Source: Coleophoma eucalyptorum (lineage: Eukaryota > Ascomycota > Leotiomycetes > Helotiales > Dermateaceae). From it: a DNA stretch of 64,000 nt. The stretch is from positions 682,001 to 746,000 of the forward strand of contig JALRME010000006.1 in the NCBI GenBank assembly GCA_026120035.1, written 5' to 3'. This document shows, one piece after another, positions 34,072-43,716 of the stretch. The notes under the pieces are model-generated. The model worked only from the letters and a program-made list of their open reading frames with translations, did not search any database and was not told where the DNA came from. The position numbers and the translations under genes were made by a program. How positions within the stretch are numbered: the stretch's first letter is position 1; each line of letters opens with the position of its first letter.

Positions 34072-35763
34072 TCACCATACGCAACTTTTGGGACGAGGTG
34101 AAGTGCTAGGGCTCCTAGCACGCGACCCGCAGCTATCATTCGGGCTGGCCAGTGGAGCTGAGCCCAAGGCAGGAGACTTGATGCCAATGGGCCTTTGGCT
34201 ACTTTGGAGTTCTTGAGCCAAGTCGTGAGAGCTGAGTGCTGGCTGCGATACGTCAGGATTTCGCGTACGACTTGCATTTCGTGACTTCGGCGACGCTGGT
34301 CTGTTGAAGGTCGGAGATACTGGTTGAGGAGCAGTAAAATTCGGCTGGCCAGCGCTTGATTTGAGAGCTTCACGAATTGCCTCAGCATTCCCCTTTTGTG
34401 GTCTGTGGTTCATGATCTGGAAAAAGGCATTCGGCGAAATGGGATCTGTCGGTGTTAAAGGAGTAATGAAATCATCCATGTCCAGGTATTCGCTATCATC
34501 AGGAATGGTAAGATTGGTACTAGTTGAGGAGTTTGTATCGACGCTCATTAGAGACCCATCTGATGCAGTGGATTCGGTATTTCCGGACGCTGGAGGGTGC
34601 TGTGCTCTGGTACCAGGTTCAGCAATCAGTTTTGCTTTGGGATTATCTTGGGTATCAACGACGAGCAATTCCTTCTCTCCTCGTCCTAGAATACCGTAAA
34701 CTTTGACTTCACCAGTATGAATTCCTAGCACAGCACTTGTTCCTGCATAGACAACCTCGTCCTCGGTTCCACATCGATTAGCAAATATCACGATGATTTC
34801 TTCATCAGTCTCCGCACGAATAAGTGGCTCCAGCCTGGCGAGCCAGTATGATAAGGTTTCCATATCAGGATCTTTTGGAGAACGACTGTACGATCTAGCA
34901 TCTTCTCGAGTAAGCCAGGCCATAGAAATTATAACCAAGTTCGCTTCTTTATGCAGGATGTGGAAAGCAAACTCCCAGGCATTCCAGGATGCCTCGAATT
35001 TGTAAGGGCTGTTATATGTCAGCGTAATTACCAAGGTATGATTGTTATCACATACTTAAGGTCCATGCCTAAACAATAGAAGTTAGTCAATGAACTACAC
35101 CCAAGCATCCAAGACTCACCGCTCAAACGACTGAATTGGTCACTTACAGATCCCCATTGCGACATTTCCAAGCCCGTCTACCTCTCCATCGAAGAAACCA
35201 TCTGGGCCTTCGAGAGCCCAAGTCTCATCGGTGTAATATAAAAAAGACTTCCTGTAGTTGGCGATTGTCTCGCCATCTGCATTGACTGTGATTGCCGAGT
35301 TGTAGTATTCGGGTGATGCAGGCCATTTTGGGGCTACATCGACTTTCTCAGGGTAGCCGACTGTAACGATGCAGTTATACTTCAAGGCGGTAGTCCTAGC
35401 CCATAGGGATGTGATCCCCGAAGTTGTGGGTTCAAGAAAAGGTGAAATATGTTGCAAGGATCGGAAGTTATAGCCTATTCAAAACTCAGTCCAATCTTCG
35501 CTGTTGAATTATTGTAACTTGGCCCTTCGTAAAGGTGCCCATACCGAGCCAGAATCTAAGCTGTGGTGGACGACATACCTGAGAAAGCCAATTCCGGAAG
35601 AACCAAGAGATCCAGGTCCTTGGGGTTTGCTCTACTGAGCACAGCATCGGCGCGGTTGAGATTGTTGTCAACATCACCAACTTGCGGCGCGAACTGCCTC
35701 CCGTCAGCGGCAGGATCTTAGGGGTCGGCGAGCCCAACACACCTGGAGACATGCAATTCGCAT
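34072..35763 (-). CDS. NTA1: NTA1, protein N-terminal Asn/Gln amidase
   Basis: Nta1 deamidates N-terminal Asn and Gln to Asp and Glu, feeding the Arg/N-degron pathway. Five exons are read: 35743-35763, 35579-35693, 35148-35474, 35056-35068 (13 nt) and 34072-35008. They give 470 residues. The nitrilase-fold triad is intact: Glu41 in LPELAFSGYNF, Lys121 in NYRKSFLYY, and Cys155 in AMGICMDLNP. The Cys codon is split by the intron before the 13-nt exon. That exon supplies only C-M-D-L and part of N, yet it completes the active-site motif. After about residue 300 the tail is Ser/Pro-rich and probably disordered (STSTNLTIPDDSEYLDMDDF), longer than in yeast Nta1. Cytosol or mitochondrion is possible. 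Confidence 0.92.
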
Positions 35764-36750
35764 TTTCTTGGAATCAATCTAAGGGCCAATGCATAATCCT
35801 CTGAGAACAAAAGATAAAATGAGCAAGAGCGAAGTGACGTAGGAGATAGAAGGACTCGAGCAAAATGTTAAAATAGCGCTGGCCAGACAGACGGTACAAT
35901 CTGGAGTCGAGAATATATCGGTAGAGGAAAGGCCACTACATGTATCAAATCCGAGTGGTAGGTAAGGCGTGCCTGGGTGAAAATACCAGAGGCTGAGATA
36001 GGATAGCGACAGCATGGACGTCCCGTTGGCGCGTCCAACGCACAAGCAAGCATGCGCTATCCGAACCCAACCCCCGCGTTGTGCTGATGCTGGGCCGCCC
36101 AGCTGTCAGAGCTCTCTAGCGGCACATGGTCAACGCTTTTCCCTTTGTGAAAGCCGGGCGCTTACAGCTGCAGCCACGCATTGTCTACGAATAATATCGC
36201 TGCTGAAGATTTCTCGGGCTGCCTTTGCTCGAATGATTCCCCCGTACAGAGCGGTGAAGTCTTCTCGATGAGAGAGAAGATTGGTGTGCGCTGCAAGGTT
36301 GCAGGGCCTGGGAAACCCACGACCCGTGTGACACCAAGTGCATGCATTCGGAACCAATCTCTCGTCCAGTTTTGTCACATCCGCCCTGAGCGCACATCCC
36401 ATTTCTCATCGAACGTTGTTTCGCAACCCCATGGTATGGTAAGGCCATCCGTTACCAAGTGGAGCAGAATATCCAGCGTTCGTTCTTATACGCTGTCTGT
36501 ATACCTCAAAAGCATCCGACACGAGGTCACGCGAGTTCCGAGCATATAAGCATGAGACCTTTGCGCGCTGCTTACACTTGGCCCTGGATTTTTTCAACAA
36601 AATCATTTGTGGCCCATGTTACGAGCAAGTAAGATCTTCCTCGGGGTGATAAAAACAGTATCTGATAGCTGCTCAAACAACGAGATTGAAATTTGATTTG
36701 GTGCTTACCATGGTTTAATCAATTGTTATCTATATCCATTTACGTTCGTT
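35764..36750. other. NTA1 upstream region
   Basis: About 1 kb between the NTA1 start and the 3' end of the saccharopine dehydrogenase pseudogene. Several overlapping short frames occur in all phases without domain features. I see no gene. Confidence 0.5.
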
Positions 36751-38100
36751 TCACCTCGTCTTCCAGATAGTCTTCTTGACCATTTCAGTGCCATACTTCT
36801 TGAGCTCAGCCATTGAGAACGTTGATCTTGGATAGCGTAGCCGCAAGAGTATCCTTCTCTTCAAATGGTGCCATCAAAAACTTGTTTGGTAGCAACACCG
36901 GAAGGAACACCAACCAACTTGGCCATACTAGAGCCACCCTGAGGGTCATTATACTTGCAATGTATTGAGGTACTGGTCTTGTTGCTTCCATCCTTGTGTT
37001 TAATCTCGAACTGATGTTGCAACATAATGAATTGCGCTCTCCCTCTTTAAATTACATCTTCTTCTTGAGAGTTGCACAACGGGTCTCCAGTGGGTTGCCT
37101 TTAAAGTCGATCTTCTCCTCAGGTGAAGACGTCATCCACTTCAGTTCGCTCATGAATTTGTTCTTCTCATTGGTGTTCTCAACTTGGTCTTCGATGCAGC
37201 GGCCCATTCGATGCATTTCTCGCTCAAAAATGAGGGGGCCAAGACTCCTTCCACGAGATTGGCTCCGTCAAGAAGCTCTGCTCCTCGTTACTCAAGAATT
37301 TCATATCAGCTAAGATGAAGACAAGTTCAGGGAGATTCTAGTATTTCAGAGGACCTCTGATTATGGTTTGAGCTCCTGGGATGTTGTAGCGCACCCTGTA
37401 AAGGAGTTGAATCTCTGTTTTGGTACGCAAAAAATGCATATCTCCATGGCAGAATAGAGTATGGCTTGGAGTTACCCATCAATTGTTTCTCTTCAATCTT
37501 AACAACGTTTCAATCCTTGTAGTATTTTGAGGCATTCTCGAAACCAACAAAACACCTCGAGATGATCAGGAAATCCGAATCCAATTAGATTGTCGAAATC
37601 GTCAGGTGATGGAAGACCCCCATAGTATGACAATAATGAAATGATCTTTCCATCGACCTTGCGGACTTCGTCGATTGTCTTAATAGCGTACAAGTGATCA
37701 ATTCCAGAATTCTAACCGATCTCGTTCATAATGGTGATTCCAGCCTCCGTGCCTCCGATGCCGCAGCTCTAATTCGAGTATAGCAGGAGAAATATAGCTG
37801 GTTGTGATAACGTGCTTCTTGTTTTGGATTGCAAACTTCATAATAATAGCGTGGAATGTATGGGAACAAGCCGATGATCAAGTCGTGCTTTGCAACCCCA
37901 GCATCGAGTGCCTTGCCATCGGTGACATTGAGGGAGATAGTGCAACCGTTCTTGGCACCTTCCAGAGTTCTTAAGGTTAAAAATGGTGGGATTAGGACTC
38001 GTAAATGACCCAGAAGGTTAAACAACAGAGACCTCAATTCCATTCCGGTATCACTAAGAACATCGGGGTAACGAAACTGACACCAAGCATACGAACTTTT
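36751..38100 (-). pseudogene. Decayed saccharopine dehydrogenase (LYS9-type, L-glutamate-forming)
   Basis: Reading the minus strand across frames recovers most of an enzyme of the last two lysine-synthesis steps (AAA pathway), with many lesions. In order are KVRMLGVSFVT (NAD(P)-binding start), DVLSDTGMEL, TISLNVTDGKALDAGVAKHDLIIGLFPY, YAIKTIDEVRKVDGKIISLLSYYGGLPSP, KPYSILPWRYAFFAYQNRDSTP, then YNIPGAQTIIRGPLKY in another frame, SPEEKIDFKGNPLETRCATLKKKM, DGSNKTSTS, SSMAKLVGVPSGVATKQVFDGTI and MAELKKYGTEMVKKTI with a stop at 36751. At least several frameshifts and in-frame stops (for example after KKKM and DGTI) separate these blocks. It cannot make enzyme. A functional copy should exist elsewhere, since the enzyme is needed for lysine prototrophy. 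Confidence 0.9.
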
Positions 38101-38407
38101 CTACATGAATATGAGTCGAATTGGAGATAACTGGAGCGAGTGACAGTGTTGGGAATCCATGACTACTATGTCAAGGGGGAACTCAAGAACACGGCGATGC
38201 ACCAGCTGAAATAAAAGTAACCATCCATGCATTAGAAGCGCACACTGACAGCCACTAACCGACAACAAGGGAGGGTGCTTTATTAGGCTTAGCGCCTAAT
38301 AACGCATACTCTAGAGAAAGACAGCTTTCGTAATGCTCGATACCTTCACTGCAAGCTGTCCAAGCTTCAGCTTCACGATCTCTCAACCGCATCAGCTCAA
38401 TTCCAAA
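38101..38407. promoter_or_regulatory. Derlin promoter region
   Basis: 307 bases between the decayed 5' end of the pseudogene and the Derlin start. It should contain the Derlin promoter and leader. A perfect short inverted repeat TTAGGC...GCCTAA lies near 38284-38299. Confidence 0.4.
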
Positions 38408-39630
38408 ATGTCTGCTGTGGACTACTTTATGCAGGCACCGCCTGTCTCTAGGTAAGTATCTTACCCTCTCGCGCTGTTTCTGTTACTGATACTGATCATA
38501 GTTTAGGACTCTGGCTGCCGCAACTTTGACGCTTTCAATTTTGGTGTACTCCAAAGTCTTGCCCGGAAACTATGTTGTCTTCTACCTCCCATACCTCATG
38601 AAGCTGCCACCTCAGCTTTGGCGGGTCTTCACGTCCTTCCTCATCACCGGTCCTGATCTTGGTATACTCTTTGATACATACTTCTGTAAGCTTCTTCGGC
38701 TTTCTTGGGTAGTGCGACCAGAGACTAATCTTGAGAAGTATACACGTATGGAAGTAAGCTTGAGACAGCTTCACCGAGGTTCTCCGAGCCAGGAGACTTC
38801 TTCACTTACCTTGTGTTTGTTGCTTTAACGATTTTGGTTAGTACGGTTTTCACAGCAGCTTATTCTTTCTTGCACACCTCACATTATCTGCCCGCGTAGT
38901 GCTATCTTCCCAACTATTGCGGTTCCTGGAGATGAGGAAGATTACCCTTGCACTTCGGCTGGTCCATCATTCGCAATCAATCCACAAGGACCAGTTCGCG
39001 GTGTAGGCATGGTGGGAAGTTCCTTTGAGAAAACTCGTGTCGATTCATCAACTTCACTCGGGTGGTTGTGACTCCCTACATATCACACATCAATTTGAAC
39101 TTTTACTTTCTTTTATATCCTTGCTTTACTTATCTAGGTCATCTGTCACCAGCATTTACTGACATAAAGCTTAGGGCCTGAACGCAATCATTACTGGCGG
39201 TGTGATATTCACTTCTGCGCTCGTCTTAGCGCTTGCCTATACGTCAACTCAAGATGATCGTGGCCAAAAAGCATCATTCTTCATAGTCACTATCCCAGCA
39301 CAATGGATCCCATATGCGATGCTCCTTATGACCTTTGTCATGGCAGGACCACCGGCGGCAAAGATCCAAGCTACAGGCTTGATTGCAGCACACATGCACG
39401 ATTTCCTGACAAGAATCTGGCCCACTTTCGGCGGTGGCCGAAATCTTGTGCCTACTCCAGGATTCGTCAGAAGAATGTTTCAAACTACGCAGGCCTCGGT
39501 GAATTCTACCTCTTATGGTACTTCTTTCGCGCCCGCACAACGAGCTGCTACCACGTCCGGCTCATCGGCTGGTGTCCTTCCTGAGAGTTGGCGTACTCGA
39601 GGCACTGGTCACAGGCTCGGGGGAGACTAG
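38408..39630 (+). CDS. Derlin (Der1-like) ER-associated degradation protein
   Basis: Derlins are rhomboid-pseudoprotease membrane proteins that move misfolded substrates out of the ER. Exons are 38408-38451, 38507-38685, 38739-38836 and 39175-39630, giving 258 residues. The protein begins MSAVDYFMQAPPVSRTLAAA, then YLPYLMKLPPQLWRVFTSFLITG with the conserved Trp-Arg (WR) motif. LFDTYFLYTYGSKLET follows across splice 2, then PGDFFTYLVFVALTIL, GLNAIITGGVIFTSALVLALAYT, and DFLTRIWPTFGGGRN. There is no serine/histidine protease pair, as expected. The third intron is 338 nt, about six times the local norm, and holds an open frame. The C-terminal 70 residues are Ser/Thr/Gly-rich and end HRLGGD. Confidence 0.92.
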
Positions 39631-40074
39631 TTCAAAGATAAATAGGGCTTCTTATATTATTGAAGCAATCAAAGTTACCACTAGTACAAAACATCACTAC
39701 ACTGTCAAGCATGATTCCCGTGGAATTGAGTTCTACTGCCAAACTTGAAACGACTTTCTGGAAATCACTTGAAACATACATTCGATCTATTCAGGACTTT
39801 TGAGATTGAACAATATATCTGTAGAATTCAAGAGCACGTTTAAACCGGTTGGGAAAACAGAATATACCTCCAATTTCTTGATTCTGTAAAGTTGTCTTCC
39901 AAGAACAAGCTATGAACTCCAAACTCCAACCTACTTCAAAATTCCAACTTAAACCACCCCAAACGAGTAACGGCAGATGACAAGGACCGCCCACCAACCT
40001 ACCAACCCATAAGAGAACTAAAATCACAATCTGTATATCTTCGACGCCGAAGAAAAATGAAAAACGCCACATAC
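39631..40074. other. Convergent 3' region, Derlin / paralogue B
   Basis: Facing 3' UTRs. No gene is seen. Confidence 0.6.
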
Positions 40075-41905
40075 TCAATAACCTCCAGGCCATTGCTCAG
40101 GCTCCTCTGGCGAGACAGGAGAGTCCACCTCATCCTGCCCAACCTTTCTGACATCCACCTCCTTGTCCCATTGATCAAATGCATGGCCTTGAGCGCCCGG
40201 ACCTACTAAAGTTCTCCCGCGAGGTTCATCCTCCTCAAACCGACCCGTGATAGCCACCATCGGCCCGGATATTTCAACGGCACTTTGAGGCTTCATGTCA
40301 CGATGCATACCTGCTCGACTCGAGCTCAGATCTCGGGTATGTACTTTGGGACGTACTGCTGAACTTGCTCGCCGGACGAGAGTGCCAACATTCTCCTTTG
40401 GTAATCCAGAGCTTGAGATACCGATTGATACGGGAGAAGCTTTAGGATCGTAGTCTGAGGCTGTAGTATTGATGGTCGTACCCGAAGAGCGGTTTGAGGA
40501 AATGCCGTCTCTAGGTGAGGGATAGGGTTGTCGTACAGATGGTGAAGTCTTGCCGTAGTAGATGTTATTTAAGATGTTATCCGTTGATCGTGCTGATCGT
40601 GCTGACCGTGCTGACCGTGTTGATCGTGGAGAATATGCGGTATGTGTAGATCGTGCTGCTGGTGGAGAATATGCAGGATGTGTAGATTGTGGTGAATACT
40701 GTGGTGCCGCAAGTGGCCAGCTTGGTGATGATTGTGCACTCGTACCTGCTTGTGGTTGGTACCGTGGATACTCATCTTGTTGTTTTCGAGCAGCTTCTTG
40801 TCGACGTTGGTAGTGCTGGTCCATAGATCTGATGTTCTCTTTCCCAAGATACACCGGTTCTGCTGGTCTCGAATATGACTCTTGACTAATGCGGGGTTTC
40901 AACATTGAGATATTGTCATAAGCTGGAGGTGATTTTGATGGCGGCGAGATGTATCCACCATAGACCGGCACTGAGATACCCATGTCTCCGTGGCGTATGT
41001 CCGCTACTGATTTTATGCCTTGCTTGGACTTCTGGCTGCGCCGTTTACGTATGCAAACGAAGAGTACAGCTATGGTTGCAATTATTACAACAACGCCTGC
41101 AATTACAATTCCAATAATGGCGCCAATACCCAATGACTTATGAGAGCGAGTGGCTGCAGAAGTTGTTGGTATCACAAGAGAGATCTGCGTTGCGGAAAAC
41201 AGGGTTCCGTCAAGGGAAAGTAGCTTTCCGGATTGTGGCTTCAGTTGGCATCCACCTTGAAGTGCTGTGAGGACTAGTAGAGTGTAAGTTGAAATCATGA
41301 TGGCGAGGATGTTCTTACAATTTGCAAAATAAGTCGCTGTTGATGTCTCTCGAAAGCAACTGATGCATGATTCAAGATTTGTGCCTGAGAATGCGTTGCC
41401 ATCTGCTGTGCAGTATGAATACTGGGTAGAATTATTGGGATCCTGCAGGCCATCTTCGAGGGCATTCTGCAGTGGTTGACAGACATCCGTCATAGCACAT
41501 GGAGTCGATAGAGACGTCAACGGTTTGACGTACCCATAATTGCAAGCATCGAATGAGTATCGTATGTTATCTAGTACACTGTAAATCGAAGCGACCTAAA
41601 CAATCATTTTGAAGTGACTTACAGAGGAACGATTGCAGGTCTGACTCGCCATTGCTCGAATAAGTGCTATTCTGTAAGCAGTCTAAGCACTGAGCAAACT
41701 TGGTCCCCACTGTAGTATCATGATAGTCGGCATCATTACAGACTATCTGAGAACCAGTCGTTGTAGAAAGATTCGAGGAAGAAACGTCTGATGTAGGAGT
41801 ATCGGTACAGAGCGATGCACAGCCTGACTGCGGAGGGACTTGTAACTCCCAACTAGGAGCCACAAGACAGGCGAAGAGAAATAGGTGGCCAAGGAGGGAG
41901 GCCAT
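40075..41905 (-). CDS. Receptor-like single-pass membrane protein, paralogue B
   Basis: This is a paralogue of the gene at 28545-29961. Exons are 41623-41905, 41319-41570 and 40075-41273 (577 residues). The layout matches: signal peptide, cysteine-rich ectodomain, membrane helix about 227-252 (GAIIGIVIAGVVVIIATIAVLFVCI), basic RKRRSQK, and a 320-residue Ser/Tyr/Pro-rich tail. Shared blocks include NDADYHDTTVGTKFAQCLDC, YNIRYSFDAC, STPC, YSYC...CISCFRE and LKPQSGKLLSLDGTLFS. The intron after AAT-T (asparagine plus one base) lies at the same place in both. B has an extra intron before YNIRYS that A lacks. The tail holds tyrosine-containing AYSP repeats and an Arg-Ser-Ala tract, and it ends in an acidic region (EVDSPVSPEEPEQWPGGY). 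Function is unknown. Confidence 0.8.
40586..40630. repeat. 9-bp tandem repeat inside paralogue B
   Basis: Five near-identical 9-mers follow one another (GATCGTGCT twice, GACCGTGCT, GACCGTGTT, GATCGTGGA on the plus strand). On the coding strand they give an Arg-Ser-Ala/Thr repeat. Length change here would stay in frame. Confidence 0.85.
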
Positions 41906-42815
41906 GATGTTGCTGAAACAGGACTGAGGTTCAAAGGTTCTAGATATAAGCAAGGGCACTGGATTTCATGCTGAGCCGGAGCTGTGCTTTTCAGAGATGT
42001 AGGTGGTCTTTCAGAAATCTTGAGAAGTAGGTACGATTTAGATACTCTAAACAAGATTGTAACAGGAATAAAAACGCCAGACATAGAAACAAGAAACAAA
42101 TGTAATCAAGAATTCGTAAGGACGCCAGATCATTATAATGAGGGTGACTGCCCTGCATCTTGCATCAAGCGCACTTGCATCCAACATGAAGATGCTACCT
42201 CGCTGAGGTGTGTCACACCTGGTAAGGTTAAGGAACCCTATGAGCGACATGCACGACTAAATTCCATATTGAGATGGAGTGCATCTGGCAAATATCCATC
42301 CACTTAGAAGCCCAGCAATGCGAGGATCCTACTACCTACTCGCCGTTGACCAGTGTGCCGGGTTCGCAACTCGAGAATTGAGCAGTGAGTGGCCTCAGCT
42401 CTCCCAGTCACACCAATGAAATGTGGTAGATGGCTTCAAGCCGCGCCCTTGCGTAAGGACAAGCATCGGGGGGCCAGGGAAGGATTCAATGACGAGAGCG
42501 TGCTGGCTTTCGTGTGGTTCCATGAGCAAAATAGAATGAATGGTCAGAGGTGAAGGAACGCACGAAGGACAGGCGAGACAGGCCAATGGTTCGATGGTTT
42601 AAGCGCTGAACTCGACCCGCTAGGACCAAGACCTGCGGCCTGTCATCCGCTCGCCAAAGACTTCCCGTCGCGTCGCCAATCCTCTTCTCTCCTTCACATC
42701 TCCCTCAAGTGCCACAGTTTCAGCCTTTCCTTTTGATCTTTGTCACTCATAAACCTTGCTAACTACTCCCTGGGATCGTCTGTGAGCCGCGGTCACTATC
42801 TCCTCGAGCGAAGGA
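41906..42815. other. Paralogue B upstream region
   Basis: About 0.9 kb upstream of paralogue B. Open frames are short and on both strands, with no family features. CT-rich leader-like sequence lies at 42660-42730 ahead of the candidate gene at 42816. Confidence 0.5.
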
Positions 42816-43272
42816 ATGGATTCTAGCTACAGGAGCTCCACGCCATCTGGGCACGTCCCCGTGCCTCAACAGTACGTTCTGTACGCAGCCAATCTCCACC
42901 ACTGTCTTCCGCCGCTGCGTCTATTCCGGCGTCTAATAAGTACCGGAAACTGCATGCAGGAGATGTGATAAAGACTGCAGATGCTGTCTTCACGACATAT
43001 CCAAAGCTTGCCTCCAGCCTGTATTGGAGGATCTTTCCCTCATGATCTTGGAGTGCGCGCCTTCTCGGATGTGCTACCCAGCCAATACGATACAATACTC
43101 TTTCAAAACTAGGATTCCTAGTCGTGAGCAAGCTTGCTTGGTTTTCTTGGTTAGTCGATGTTCACATTGCACCCGTGTCACCTTCTGCCGCATGTTTACA
43201 ACACGAGAGAGCCTTGCCCATTACTTCTTCCAAGCACTAAGCAGAGTCCTGGCATCTTTTTGTGCTGCCTAG
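42816..43272 (+). CDS. Candidate small cysteine-rich protein, 2 exons (tentative)
   Basis: No family is recognised. A leader-like pyrimidine region precedes ATG at 42816. Exon 1 (42816-42871, MDSSYRSSTPSGHVPVPQ) ends at a good donor (CA|GTACGT). An 88-nt intron ends at TGCATGCAG (42959), and exon 2 (42960-43272) continues in phase as QRCDKDCRCCLHDISKACLQ, then PVLEDLSLMI. The model gives 122 residues with a cysteine-dense centre and no signal peptide. The second half (FKTRIPSREQACLVFLVSRC and onward) looks less protein-like, so a further intron or a decayed 3' end is possible. It is the only spliced coding model I could build in this 1.8-kb gap. Confidence 0.3.
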
Positions 43273-43716
43273 AGTATCACCAATGGCATTTGCATTGGAG
43301 ATACATTCAACACGATGGAAGAGGCTTTGTAGCAAAATATTTAGCTTGCTGTTTCTTTAGTCTCTGGATGCTCAGCAGAAAAGATATTGATATAATACAT
43401 TCGAGCAAACATGTGCGGGCATTCAGTGAATCTTCTTGCGGTCCCTGAATGGCTACGGAAGAGCCAGCAAGATGTGTCCCCACCTCATTGCATATGTCAT
43501 ATCTCAAATAACTTGGGGATCACTAGTATATAACGATTAAACTGGAATTATAAGGCTACAAATTCCTGCGCTTGACCAAAAACAATAAATTGAAAACTAA
43601 ATTAGGTCAATATCAACAGGCTTTGGAGACTCTCAGATCTTCTAAGTTAAACAATTTCTTAAAATTCCGCCTTTCAACTGCAAGACTACTAGTACTAGGT
43701 GCGCAACACAAACCGA
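43273..43716. other. Spacer before M20 peptidase 3' end
   Basis: Low-complexity AT-rich sequence. No gene is seen. Confidence 0.5.

Noticed and set aside
36806..36991. Minus-strand 61-codon frame as a gene
   Set aside because: It lies within the saccharopine dehydrogenase relic in a non-native frame. The true matches (AKLVGVPSGVATKQVFDG) read in another phase.
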